A stretch of 64,000 nt of DNA. Source: Gammaproteobacteria bacterium UBA2679. GTDB lineage: Bacteria > Pseudomonadota > Gammaproteobacteria > Pseudomonadales > Oleiphilaceae. Below, one piece after another: positions 10,365 through 18,155 of this stretch. The stretch is taken from the NCBI GenBank assembly GCA_002354735.1, contig DEMD01000001.1:68675-132674 (forward strand). Reading direction: 5' to 3'. A program made the translations under genes and the position numbers. Each line of letters begins with the position of its first letter. Within the stretch, counting starts at the first letter, position 1. The notes beneath the pieces are model-generated. The model was not told the DNA's origin and did not search any database. It saw nothing but the letters and a program-made list of their open reading frames with translations.

Positions 10365-10820
10365 TTAAAGCGCTATGTTCATGAGTTCCTGAGGCGTCTC
10401 TCCTTCCAGTGCCTCGACTTCAAGGTAGCTGTCCCTGACCTTGGTCCATTCTGCTTCATCCCAGAGCTCAAATTTCTTGCCCTGACCGAGAAGGACCAGC
10501 TTCTTGTCGAGGTAGGCGTACTCCCGAAGCGAAGCTGGTAATAAAATTCTTCCATTTGAATCGATCTCCAGCTCCTGAGCATGGCCGAGGATCAATCTCT
10601 TAATTCTCAAAGTGCCCGCATTGAAGCTGGGCAGCGCTTCGATTTTCTCTGCAATTTTTTCCCACTCGTTACGTGGGTAGACCAACAAGCAGCGAGCCTG
10701 GGTATCAATGGTGACAACGAGTTGATTGGCGCAAAGCTGCTCCAGACGCTCCCGATATTTGCTGGGCATCACGAATCGACCTTTGGCATCCATATTGATG
10801 CTGTTGTCGCCAGTGAACAT
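10365..10820 (-). CDS. mraZ: MraZ, transcriptional repressor of the dcw cluster
   Basis: MraZ is an AbrB-like ring-forming DNA-binding protein that represses its own operon. Both MraZ half domains are readable: MFTGDNSINMDAKGRF near the N-terminus and DSNGRILLPASLREYA in the second half. The start is ATG 10820, with AGGTG just upstream. A GTG two codons earlier is less likely. The protein has 151 residues, the normal size. Its operator is visible at 10902-10945: five GTGG boxes spaced exactly 10 bases apart, between the promoter and the gene. So autoregulation is well supported by the sequence. Confidence 0.96.
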   Translation of the reverse strand: MFTGDNSINMDAKGRFVMPSKYRERLEQLCANQLVVTIDTQARCLLVYPRNEWEKIAEKIEALPSFNAGTLRIKRLILGHAQELEIDSNGRILLPASLREYAYLDKKLVLLGQGKKFELWDEAEWTKVRDSYLEVEALEGETPQELMNIAL

Positions 10821-10901
10821 AGTCACCTAGGTTCGAATCCTGCCTGGTCGTGCCATTGAAACGCTCTCGTCGCTGTTTAAGGTCTGATACGTACATTTAG
10901 G

Positions 10902-10945
10902 CCACCCTGCCCCACAAAACTCCACAATTCACCACAATTTCCCAC
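10902..10945 (-). promoter_or_regulatory. MraZ operator: five GTGG boxes at 10-base spacing
   Basis: On the minus strand, GTGG begins at 10945, 10935, 10925, 10915 and 10905, an exact 10-base phase over five units. MraZ of E. coli and other bacteria is known to bind direct repeats of the TGGG/GTGG type at about 10-base spacing in the mraZ leader. The array starts within about ten bases of the -10 hexamer, so bound MraZ would cover the transcription start. Five boxes is more than the three or four usually described, as I recall. Confidence 0.85.
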
Positions 10946-10952
10946 TGGAGAC

Positions 10953-10981
10953 ACTATAGGAAGCACTTCTGGCCTTTTCAA
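10953..10981 (-). promoter_or_regulatory. Promoter of the mraZ/dcw operon
   Basis: On the minus strand, TTGAAA (10981-10976) and TATAGT (10958-10953) are separated by exactly 17 bases. This is a good sigma-70 promoter, and it points into the MraZ operator and mraZ. The inferred start is near 10946, at the first MraZ box. Confidence 0.8.
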
Positions 10982-11212
10982 GTGGTCACACAGACCAATG
11001 ACTATAAATTTGTTTCACTAAAACAGGGACTTAGGGATCTCAGAACGAGAAAGTAGAAATACTTATGGTTAAAAAACCATATATATCATGTAGATGGGTA
11101 TCTATCGTGATAATCCAGATGAGAACAAAGATTATTTTGCAATAACGAGGAGAGCAGTGGGCTTTGTATTGCATATCAATGCGTTAAGACTGTACAAGCA
11201 TACAGTTTTTAA
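10982..11212. other. AT-rich spacer between the dcw promoter and rnpB
   Basis: This 230-base stretch has no recognised gene. It holds an ATGGTT-AAAA-AACCAT hairpin (11065-11080) and a LexA-like palindrome at its right end (listed separately). A 44-codon minus-strand frame (11174 to 11040) begins 15 bases from that palindrome and encodes a hydrophobic run KIIFVLIWIITI. It has no ribosome site, and I do not call it a gene. Base composition is much richer in A+T than the flanking genes. Confidence 0.5.
11189..11206. promoter_or_regulatory. LexA/SOS-box-like palindrome
   Basis: The sequence has perfect six-base arms ACTGTA and TACAGT around six central bases, so it contains CTGT-N8-ACAG, the gammaproteobacterial LexA core, with the flanking consensus bases as well. 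It lies between the rnpB terminator and the AT-rich spacer. No SOS gene can be identified on either side, so the controlled transcript is unknown. Confidence 0.55.
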
Positions 11213-11254
11213 CGAAAAAATGGACGGCAGACAGCTGTTCTGCTGTCTGCCGTC
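11212..11254 (-). terminator. Rho-independent terminator of rnpB
   Basis: A perfect 13-base stem (GACGGCAGACAGC paired with GCTGTCTGCCGTC, loop of six) is followed on the minus strand by CA and a run of six T. It starts a few bases after the RNase P RNA 3' end. Confidence 0.9.
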
Positions 11255-11261
11255 GTAAGAA

Positions 11262-11624
11262 GAGGAGTTTGCCGATAAGCCGGGTTCTGTCGTGGACAGT
11301 CATTTATCTGGGCCGATTGTCACCAATCGGCTCGTGCGACCTACCCGGATCCAGCGTGGGCGCGCCTAACGGATCCCTATTTGGTCTTGCTCCAGGTGGG
11401 GTTTTCCATCGCCATGAACTGTTACCAGTCATGCGGTGCGCTCTTACCGCACCATTTCAACCTTACCGGCAGCCGAAGCTACGTAGGCGGTATACTTTCT
11501 GTTGCACTTTCCATCGACTCACGCCGCCCAGGTGTTACCTGGCACCTTGCCCGATGGAGCCCGGACTTTCCTCCCCCTGCCCCGGTAAACCGGTGCAGAC
11601 AGCGACTGTCTGGCAAACTCCGCG
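11262..11624 (-). ncRNA. rnpB: RNase P RNA (type A), M1 RNA
   Basis: This is the catalytic RNA of RNase P, which removes the 5' leader of precursor tRNAs. Reading the minus strand, the helix P1 strands GGAGTTTGCC (from 11621) and GGCAAACTCC (to 11264) are exact complements and close the molecule. Conserved blocks follow in the right order: GGGGGAGGAAAGTCCGGGCT, GCCAGGTAACACCTGGGCGG, GTGCAACAGAAAGTATACCG, GGTAAGGTTGAAATGGTGCG, CACCTGGAGCAAGACCAAAT, and ACGACAGAACCCGGCTTATC at the 3' end. The P4 elements agree with type A. The 5' end is 12 bases from the rsmI stop. A TTAGAC-like -10 with a GC-rich discriminator lies just upstream, so the promoter is probably within the end of rsmI. Confidence 0.97.
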
Positions 11625-11635
11625 CGCAGTCTAAC

Positions 11636-12514
11636 TCAATCGAGTGCCAGAATCTGCTTATATATGTCACGCTTTTTGAGGGGGCTGGCTGCGGCGACAG
11701 CAGACGCAAGATCCGACGGCGAGATTTTGCTCTTGAGCGACCCCAGGAGCGCGAGCAGATCGATCGTTGCAGCAGACAGGTCGTCGGAGGGCGCCTCAGC
11801 CTCAGCCCCCTTGATCATGACCACGAACTCGCCTCGAGTCTGATTATGATCGGCAGCAATTGCATCAACTACTGCTTTAGCTGTGCCGGAAATAAAGGTC
11901 TCAAAGGTTTTGGTGAGCTCTCGCCCCACACAAACTTCCCGATCAGCGCCGAATATCTCGGCGCAGTCAGCCATCATGTCCTGGATTCTGTGTGGCGCCT
12001 CGTAGAAAACCAGAGTCCGCTGCTCTGTTACCAGCTTTTGCAGAGCCGCGCGGCGATTCGACGATTTGGCGGGCAGGAAGCCTTCGAATATGAATCGATC
12101 CGTAGGCAGTCCACTGGCGGATAACGCGGCAATGAGGGCACAGGCGCCAGGCACGGGAATCACAATATGACCAGCTGCTCTCAGCTCGGTCACCAGCGTT
12201 GCGCCCGGATCGGATATGAGGGGCGTTCCCGCGTCGGAGACCAGCGCCACCGTCTTGCCCTCAGCGAGCAGTTCCTTCAGGTAATCCACCCGCGCGCGCT
12301 CGTTATGCTGATGCAGTGAGCAGAGCGTCTTCTGCAAGCCAAAGTGCGAAAGGAGGCTCTGAGTGTGGCGGGTATCTTCTGCCGCCACGACGTCCACGGC
12401 CGCCAGTATAGCCACTGCGCGCCTGGTCATGTCGTCGAGGTTCCCGATGGGCGTAGCGACTACGTACAGTCGGCCTGGCGGCGCATCATGAGCTGAGCTG
12501 GTTTGCAGAAACAT
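11636..12514 (-). CDS. rsmI: RsmI, 16S rRNA C1402 2'-O-methyltransferase
   Basis: RsmI adds the 2'-O-methyl group at C1402 of 16S rRNA, the same nucleotide that RsmH modifies. The 292-residue protein has the tetrapyrrole-methylase fold. It shows LYVVATPIGNLDDMTRRA at the N-terminus, VVAAEDTRHTQSLLSHF, LVSDAGTPLISDPG, and the DRFIFEGFLP and FYEAPHRI motifs. It is divergent from lpoA, and its stop lies 12 bases from rnpB, the order also found in Pseudomonas. ATG 12514 is the only reasonable start. Confidence 0.96.
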   Translation of the reverse strand: MFLQTSSAHDAPPGRLYVVATPIGNLDDMTRRAVAILAAVDVVAAEDTRHTQSLLSHFGLQKTLCSLHQHNERARVDYLKELLAEGKTVALVSDAGTPLISDPGATLVTELRAAGHIVIPVPGACALIAALSASGLPTDRFIFEGFLPAKSSNRRAALQKLVTEQRTLVFYEAPHRIQDMMADCAEIFGADREVCVGRELTKTFETFISGTAKAVVDAIAADHNQTRGEFVVMIKGAEAEAPSDDLSAATIDLLALLGSLKSKISPSDLASAVAAASPLKKRDIYKQILALD

Positions 12515-12557
12515 CTGAATCTCTCCGAACAGTAACGACAGCCGATCGGTCAGAAGA

Positions 12558-12587
12558 TTGCTGCCACCGGCTCGGGCTTGGTAGACT
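12558..12587 (+). promoter_or_regulatory. Possible lpoA promoter
   Basis: TTGCTG (12558-12563) and TAGACT (12582-12587) are 18 bases apart on the plus strand, in the divergent gap between rsmI and lpoA. Both hexamers match the sigma-70 consensus at four of six positions. The call rests on position and these partial matches only. Confidence 0.4.
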
Positions 12588-12724
12588 GCTTGGCTGCGAC
12601 CTAATCGTCAACTGCCCTGTCCACTGTTCCAGCCGAGACCCTGTCGACCATGCCTGCTATCCGATGCCGATCACAGCGTTTGTCCCGCCGATCAGCGCCT
12701 GCCCTGCTCTGCAATCTGACCCAG

Positions 12725-14995
12725 ATGTCTGCCACGCCCGCCGCACTGAGGCATTCGCTGCTTGTTCTGGGGCTTCTGCTGGTCACAGCCTGCAGCACAG
12801 CACCGTCACCATCGGCACAAGCTCCAGTGCAGCCAGCAGTACCTGGCTCGGCCGAAGGCAATGCTGAAATCTCTGCAGCACAGGCCCTCATCGCGGAATC
12901 CTCCAGCTACGCAGGTGACGATCGAGCCGCTTGGCTGATCGACCAGATCGACGAACTGATCGAGGCCAGGGACTTCATTGCATCCGAAACGGTCATAGCC
13001 TGGCTTCGTGAACGTCGCCTTCCGGATAGTCAGATAGCCCGCCTCGCTCTGTATGAAAGCCGCCTGGAGCTGCTGCAGGACCGTCCCGAGGCCGCACTGC
13101 AGGCTCTGGAAGACGCTGGCCGCCAACGTGGCCTGGGGGCCTTCGACCAAACCGAACAGTCCTTGCGCCAGCAGGCCGTCATTCAGTACATCCATGCTGC
13201 CACACGCAGCGATCAGCTGCTGAAGGGTTTCTATGTGCGCACTGTGTACGAGGGCCTGTTCACTGACGAAGCCTACGAGGCAAACCGTCGGGCTATCTGG
13301 ACCACGGTCACGTCGCTCGATACTGCGGTACTCGAGAATATCGTCAACGCTGAAGCAGTTGCTGACTTGCCCGGCGTAGGCGAAGCGCAGTTCCTTGTGG
13401 AAACACCCGCAACCCAGCTGGCGGAGCTGAAAGGGTGGGCAGATCTTACTTTGCGACTGAGGAGCCGCGGCACGCTTGCTGAGTACCGGGAATTCTGGCA
13501 AGACTGGAAACGGGACTGGCCGCGACATTCGGCGGCTCAGCAGCCGCCTGTGGCTGTTCAGCAGCTTTCTCGTCCTGATACCCGGTATCCGGCAAAGGTT
13601 GCGATTCTGCTGCCCGGCAGTGGGCCACTCAAACCAGCTGCAGATACGCTTAAAGCAGGTTTTCTCGCCGCCTACTTCCAACGCTTTGGTCGTGATGAAC
13701 GCCTTACTTCTACGCTGGGGAAGATTCACCCGTCCCAGCAGAACAGTATCTGGAGCACCGCAGATGCCGCGCCTGAGCTCGTGTTTTTCAACACGGCGTC
13801 GATCGATAATTATACCGATCTCTTCATGGCCCTACAGGACAATGGCTTTGAACAGGTCGTGGGGCCACTGGATAAAAATGCAGTCGCAGAGATGGCCAGC
13901 CTACCTCAGCTGGCGCCACCCGCACTTGCGATGAACTACCTCGAAGATGAAGAGATGCAGACACCGCCAGGGCTGTTTCAGTTCGGCTTGTCAATGGACG
14001 ATGAGATCGAGCAGGTGCTCTCACGACTTGGTGATCCGGCCTACGCGGATCAGCTGGCCCGGGCAAACATGCGTCAGGCACTCAAGGAAGAAGCCGCGGC
14101 GAATGCCGCCATGGTTACTGCTCAAGCCCTGGATGGAGGCGATGCTGCAGCAGCCCTCGACACTGAAGTAGCGCTGGATGAGCAGGATCTTGATGTCGCA
14201 GGTGAATCATCACAGCCGCCTTCGCAATCAGGAGATGCTATCGCACGTGCAGACGGCGGCGTGGACCCTGGATCACCCATGCCCTCATTGCCTCGACGCC
14301 ATAAGATCGCTGTCATCTATGAGGACGCTCCCTGGGCAACCAAGCTGGTAGAGCATGCACGCGAGCAGGCCAAACGCTATGATATTGAAATAGCGCATGA
14401 CATCATCATCGACAGACCAGCAGATCTCTCCTCCCAAATCGCTGATATGCTACTCATTAGGGAAAGCAACAGCCGCCGCGCGCGCCTACAGAGCGTGGTT
14501 GGCAAGCTCGAGTTCGAGCCCAGGCGCCGCAAGGATCTGGACGGCGTCATGGTCATTGCGACGCCATATTGGCTGCGCCAGATTAAACCGCTGATGGCCT
14601 TCCACTACGCAAGGACTTTGCCAGTAGTCGCTGTCTCCATGGCCTTCGATGGCAAGCAGGATGACCTTCGAAACAGCGACTTGAACGGCCTTCTGTTTAC
14701 CGCACTGCCGTGGGTTGTAGACCCTGAGATTCAGGGCTCCGAGCTGAAGCAGCTCTCGACATCACTCGTCAGCAATCCGGCCTACAGCAACCTGTTCGCG
14801 ATGGGTGCAGATAGCTTCAGCCTTATCGATAAGCTCGAACTTTTGACGGTTTTTTCCTCTGCGTATGTCGAAGGCTATACCGGAGACTTATCGCTGCTCG
14901 CGGATGGACGAGTGCGACGCACCCTGCCATGGGGCCTTTTCGAGAAAGGACAGGCTCAGCTTATGCCTAAAACTGCAACCGGACATTTGGAGTAA
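12725..14995 (+). CDS. lpoA: LpoA (LppC), outer membrane lipoprotein activator of PBP1A
   Basis: LpoA reaches from the outer membrane to stimulate the glycan synthase PBP1A. From ATG 12725 the protein has 756 residues with a lipoprotein signal peptide (LLVLGLLLVTAC, acylated Cys 23), a TPR-like helical N-domain, and a C-domain like periplasmic binding proteins that starts near KVAILLPGSGPLKPAADTLK. A low-complexity Ala/Asp-rich insert of about 80 residues, from near LKEEAAANAAM, interrupts the C-domain and is larger than in E. coli. An ATG at 12650 would add 25 residues ahead of the signal peptide. I prefer 12725 because it gives a normal signal; neither start has a clear ribosome site. Its neighbours rsmI, yraN and diaA support the call. 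Confidence 0.9.
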   Translation: MSATPAALRHSLLVLGLLLVTACSTAPSPSAQAPVQPAVPGSAEGNAEISAAQALIAESSSYAGDDRAAWLIDQIDELIEARDFIASETVIAWLRERRLPDSQIARLALYESRLELLQDRPEAALQALEDAGRQRGLGAFDQTEQSLRQQAVIQYIHAATRSDQLLKGFYVRTVYEGLFTDEAYEANRRAIWTTVTSLDTAVLENIVNAEAVADLPGVGEAQFLVETPATQLAELKGWADLTLRLRSRGTLAEYREFWQDWKRDWPRHSAAQQPPVAVQQLSRPDTRYPAKVAILLPGSGPLKPAADTLKAGFLAAYFQRFGRDERLTSTLGKIHPSQQNSIWSTADAAPELVFFNTASIDNYTDLFMALQDNGFEQVVGPLDKNAVAEMASLPQLAPPALAMNYLEDEEMQTPPGLFQFGLSMDDEIEQVLSRLGDPAYADQLARANMRQALKEEAAANAAMVTAQALDGGDAAAALDTEVALDEQDLDVAGESSQPPSQSGDAIARADGGVDPGSPMPSLPRRHKIAVIYEDAPWATKLVEHAREQAKRYDIEIAHDIIIDRPADLSSQIADMLLIRESNSRRARLQSVVGKLEFEPRRRKDLDGVMVIATPYWLRQIKPLMAFHYARTLPVVAVSMAFDGKQDDLRNSDLNGLLFTALPWVVDPEIQGSELKQLSTSLVSNPAYSNLFAMGADSFSLIDKLELLTVFSSAYVEGYTGDLSLLADGRVRRTLPWGLFEKGQAQLMPKTATGHLE

Positions 14996-15016
14996 GCATT
15001 TTCGGTGGTCTCACTT

Positions 15017-15022
15017 TATAAT
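15017..15022 (+). promoter_or_regulatory. Candidate -10 element before yraN
   Basis: A perfect TATAAT lies 22 bases after the lpoA stop and about 90 bases before yraN. No good -35 is seen at 16-18 bases upstream (AAGCAT at 17). It may give yraN-diaA transcription independent of lpoA. Confidence 0.3.
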
Positions 15023-15110
15023 CGCCCCAGACGGGTTCTAGATCGTTTGCACTGCGGTCGGCTCAACACTCATGCAGGCTGGCTGTCTCCACGGACAAGG
15101 AGGTCCTGAA

Positions 15111-15464
15111 ATGGCTCATAATGCAGAAATAGGAACAAGCTACGAGCGGATGGCTGCAGACCATCTCAGACGGAGCGGTCTTCAGATCATCGAACATAAT
15201 TTTCGCTCGCGCTCGGGCGAAATCGATCTGATCTGTATCGACCAGACCACGATTGTGTTCGTCGAAGTAAAAATGCGCAGCTCTGATAGCTTCGGTGGGC
15301 CGGCAGCGGCCGTGACAGGCGCGAAGCAGGCGAAAATCAAGCGTTGTGCCAGCTTCTACCTCACCATGAAGAATCTGCATCGCTGTAATTGTCGCTTCGA
15401 CGTGGTCGCTATCCTCGATGCTGGCGAGAATCCCCGAATCGAATGGATCCAGAATGCATTCTGA
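15111..15464 (+). CDS. yraN: YraN, UPF0102 family protein with endonuclease-like fold
   Basis: YraN is a small protein of the UPF0102 family, which has a restriction-endonuclease-like fold. Its role is not established. The family core is clear: IGTSYERMAADHLRRSG, then the acidic/lysine motif SGEIDLIC and VFVEVKMR, which would form a PD-(D/E)xK type site. The start is ATG 15111, because AAGGAGGT stands directly upstream, one of the strongest ribosome sites in the window. The protein has 117 residues. Its 3' end overlaps the next gene by 11 bases. Confidence 0.9.
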   Translation: MAHNAEIGTSYERMAADHLRRSGLQIIEHNFRSRSGEIDLICIDQTTIVFVEVKMRSSDSFGGPAAAVTGAKQAKIKRCASFYLTMKNLHRCNCRFDVVAILDAGENPRIEWIQNAF

Positions 15465-16122
15465 GAACGACCCAGCAAATCATTCTGCGCGCAGCTTGCT
15501 CGCGGGCAGCATTCAGGCCTTGCTGGATGCTGCTGAAACTTTGCCGCAGCAGATCACCCAGGCCGGCGACCTTCTGGTCGGTAGCCTCTTGGCCGAAGGG
15601 CGTATCATCACCTGCGGCGTTCATCATGCAGCCCGATCAGCTGATTACCTGGCTGAACTGCTCCTGTACGGCTTTGACAAGCCACAGCCTAGCCTTCCCG
15701 CCTTATCCCTTCAGTCGGAAACGCGCTTTCTAGCGTCGAACCAGGCGAGCGTAGTGAACGAAACTGAGCAATCCGCCAGCGATAAGGAGAACGATTTTGG
15801 AGCACGCCTGGTCGAGGCCCAGGCAGACGTCTTCGCAAGACAGATTCGTGCTTTCGGCCATGCGCACGATACGCTGGTTATTTTCAGCCAGTCGGTAAGC
15901 AGCGAACAGATCAGGCGTGCCATACATACAGCTACCGATCAGGGCATGCAGATTATTCTTGTCAGTGACGAGGTCTGGCTAGAGGCAACAGAAGGCCTGT
16001 GTCTTGTGAGTTTGAACACGGGCAAGGCGCATCTCTTTCAGGAGATGCTTAGTCTGATCGTTCACGGCCTGTACGACCGAGTCGAAAGAAGTCTGTTTGG
16101 TTCGGGATTGGAAGCCGGCTAG
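15454..16122 (+). CDS. diaA: DiaA-like SIS-domain protein with divergent phosphosugar loop
   Basis: In E. coli, DiaA binds DnaA and promotes timely replication initiation; it is a relative of GmhA, the heptose isomerase. The position after yraN and the lines DVFARQIRAFGHAHDTLVIF and LFQEMLSLIVHGLYD match that family. The loop written GNG(G/T)S in GmhA and DiaA reads TCGVHHAARSADYL here. The region between residues 75 and 120 also carries an insert (LASNQASVVNETEQSASDKE). Phosphosugar binding is therefore doubtful, which fits a DiaA-like protein-binding role rather than an isomerase. It starts at ATG 15454, overlapping yraN; length 222. Confidence 0.75.
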   Translation: MHSENDPANHSARSLLAGSIQALLDAAETLPQQITQAGDLLVGSLLAEGRIITCGVHHAARSADYLAELLLYGFDKPQPSLPALSLQSETRFLASNQASVVNETEQSASDKENDFGARLVEAQADVFARQIRAFGHAHDTLVIFSQSVSSEQIRRAIHTATDQGMQIILVSDEVWLEATEGLCLVSLNTGKAHLFQEMLSLIVHGLYDRVERSLFGSGLEAG

Positions 16123-16144
16123 TCACCAGCCCTCTATCTGAAGA

Positions 16145-16570
16145 CTATTTTACTATTTTCAGAGACGGACGATCTGCGGCCTTCGGCTTTTCTGCGCTGG
16201 ATTTTGAGGACTTCTTCGCTTTCTTTGGTCCTTTATCGGGCGCATCATCTGGCGAGCCACCCGGCTCGGACCCAAACACCATGCCCTGCCCGTTTTCCTT
16301 CGCATAAACAGCCACGATGGCAACGATTGGCACCGATACCAATCTAGGCACACCACCGAAGCGGGCCGTGAATTCAAGCGTTTCATCGTCAATAAGAAGA
16401 CTACGAACAGCGCCGGGACTGATGTTCAGCACGATCTGACCGTTACTCACAAAATCACGCGGCACATCGACACCAGGTAACGATGCATCCACGACAATGA
16501 ATGGCGTGAGATCGTTATCCAGAATCCACTCATTGAGCGCTCGAAGTAGATAAGGTCTGCTTGGGGTCAT
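16145..16570 (-). CDS. sspB: SspB, ClpXP specificity adaptor
   Basis: SspB hands ssrA-tagged proteins to ClpXP. The 141-residue protein has the Sm-like substrate-binding domain (about residues 1-105: SRPYLLRALNEWILDNDLTP, FNA-like groove strands, IVAIVAVYAKENGQGM). A charged flexible tail rich in Lys, Ser and Asp follows, and the C-terminal peptide PSLKIVK is the ClpX-binding XB motif. It is downstream of sspA in the same direction, as in E. coli and Pseudomonas. A GGGGAG/CTCCCC hairpin lies between the two genes. Confidence 0.94.
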   Translation of the reverse strand: MTPSRPYLLRALNEWILDNDLTPFIVVDASLPGVDVPRDFVSNGQIVLNISPGAVRSLLIDDETLEFTARFGGVPRLVSVPIVAIVAVYAKENGQGMVFGSEPGGSPDDAPDKGPKKAKKSSKSSAEKPKAADRPSLKIVK

Positions 16571-16597
16571 GTATCACTCTTGCACTATCAAAACCGG

Positions 16598-16621
16598 CGG
16601 GGAGACACAATATCCTCCCCG
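16598..16621 (-). terminator. Hairpin between sspA and sspB
   Basis: CGGGGAG and CTCCCCG pair around a ten-base loop. The minus strand continues with CCGGTTTTGATAG, a weak T run. It may reduce read-through into sspB or stabilise the sspA message. Confidence 0.4.
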
Positions 16622-16637
16622 TTCATTCGTATCGAGA

Positions 16638-17267
16638 CTAGAGCCTCATCTCGCGCTCTACGTCCGAGAGGCTCGCCTTGAAAGAGTCACGCTCAAACAA
16701 GCGGGTCATATACTTCTGGATCGGCTTGGTCTGCTTCTCTGGTAACTCGATGCCGAGTACCGGCAGGCGCCAAAGCACGGGTGCAATACAGCAATCCACC
16801 AGCGTAAACTCGTCGCTCATGAAATACGGTTTCTCAGCGAAGATTGGCGAAGCCGCGATAAGGCTCTCACGCAGAGCCTTACGTGCCTTCTCAAGCTCGG
16901 CAGGCTTACCGCCAGCCAGAATCTTGTCCACGAACACACACCAGTCGCTCTGAATGCGGAACATGAAGAGGCGACTCTGCGCTCGGGCAACCGGATACAC
17001 GGGCAACAGTGGCGGATGAGGAAAGCGCTCATCCAGATATTCCATCATGATAGCCGGATCGTACAGAGACAGTTCGCGGTCCACCATGGTGGGCAGCAAG
17101 TTGTAGGGATTCAGCTCGGCAATTTCGTCGAGCATGTTATCTGGATCGACATCCACTACATCAACCGTGACGCCTTTCTCAGCCAGCACTATCCGAACTC
17201 GATGCGAATAGTGATCCTGCGGATCGGAGAAGAATGTCATTGATGACCGTTTGGTCACGACGCCCAT
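16638..17267 (-). CDS. sspA: SspA, stringent starvation protein A
   Basis: SspA is a glutathione-S-transferase-fold protein that binds RNA polymerase and modulates transcription in stress and stationary phase; it is not a GST enzyme. The 209 residues show the thioredoxin-like N-domain ([40 protein letters not shown]) and the helical C-domain. The [18 protein letters not shown] segment is typical of SspA. The start is ATG 17267, with AGGTAGG upstream. Position next to sspB and the pet operon matches Pseudomonas. Confidence 0.94.
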   Translation of the reverse strand: MGVVTKRSSMTFFSDPQDHYSHRVRIVLAEKGVTVDVVDVDPDNMLDEIAELNPYNLLPTMVDRELSLYDPAIMMEYLDERFPHPPLLPVYPVARAQSRLFMFRIQSDWCVFVDKILAGGKPAELEKARKALRESLIAASPIFAEKPYFMSDEFTLVDCCIAPVLWRLPVLGIELPEKQTKPIQKYMTRLFERDSFKASLSDVEREMRL

Positions 17268-17314
17268 GAGCCTACCTCTAGAATTGAAATAATGCGGATA
17301 ATGTTAACTGCAGC

Positions 17315-17338
17315 AAAAACGCCCTAACTAGTAGGGCG
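17315..17338 (-). terminator. Terminator after the pet (bc1) operon
   Basis: CGCCCTA and TAGGGCG pair around a five-base loop, and the minus strand continues with TTTTTG. A second small hairpin (TTTCGG-TTGA-CCGAAA) lies at 17343-17358, closer to petC. Confidence 0.8.
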
Positions 17339-17387
17339 ATGCTTTCGGTTGACCGAAAATAATTGGAGACAAAGTATACACGATATC

Positions 17388-18155
17388 CTAGTGAATATCT
17401 TTCCAGTACTCTCGGTTGAGCAGATACACCGGTATAAACAGGATGACCAGGAAGAGCAGGACCCACGGCGCGATCGCATTGGCTTGCAGCTTCGACGGCT
17501 CACCGACATAAACAAGGAAGTTGGTGAGATCCCGCATTGCACTGTTGAACTCAGCTGGCGTCATCTCACCTTCGAAGACATAGTTTTCACATCCGCCCCC
17601 GCCTACGATTTCTCCAGACATCGGATCGACTTCGCTCTGAACGCCTGTTGCCGGCTTGCTGGCGCATAGTCCCTGCATCTCCGCGAGCACGTGTGGCATA
17701 CCCACATCCTTGAAGACGGCATTGTTAACACCCCATGGCCGCGACTCGTCCTTATAGAAGGTGCGCAGGTAGGTATATAGCCAGTCGCCACCTCGTACTC
17801 GAGCGATCAACGACAAATCAGGAGGAGCCGCTCCGAACCATGTCTGCGCCAGACCCGGCTCCATTGCATTCTCCATCAGAGAACCAATCTTTGCGTCGTC
17901 GAACACCAGATTTTCCAGATACAGATCGTGTGGTATGCCGATATCATCTGCAACACGCTCATAACGACTGTACTTGAGAGAGTGGCAGGCCATGCAGTAA
18001 TTGGTATAGAGCTGCACGCCCCGCTGCAATGATGGCTGGTCATAGATGTCGATATCGACCTTATCCAGAGCAACCTTCTCACTGGCTGCATGAGCGGCCA
18101 GTGGCAGCATGACTGCAAACGCAAGAGCCAGACGACTCATAATTACAGATCTCAT
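17388..18155 (-). CDS. petC: Cytochrome c1 of the bc1 complex
   Basis: Cytochrome c1 carries electrons from the Rieske protein to cytochrome c in the periplasm. The 255-residue precursor has a signal peptide (about residues 1-24), one haem c motif CMACH (Cys54, Cys57, His58), the methionine-ligand region, and a C-terminal anchor (LLFLVILFIPVYLLNREYW). It overlaps petB as ATGA. It is the last gene of the petABC operon and is followed by an intrinsic terminator. Confidence 0.96.
   Translation of the reverse strand: MRSVIMSRLALAFAVMLPLAAHAASEKVALDKVDIDIYDQPSLQRGVQLYTNYCMACHSLKYSRYERVADDIGIPHDLYLENLVFDDAKIGSLMENAMEPGLAQTWFGAAPPDLSLIARVRGGDWLYTYLRTFYKDESRPWGVNNAVFKDVGMPHVLAEMQGLCASKPATGVQSEVDPMSGEIVGGGGCENYVFEGEMTPAEFNSAMRDLTNFLVYVGEPSKLQANAIAPWVLLFLVILFIPVYLLNREYWKDIH

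Noticed and set aside
11222..11260. A 12-codon plus-strand frame within the rnpB terminator stem
   Set aside because: It is formed by the hairpin sequence itself and has no ribosome site.
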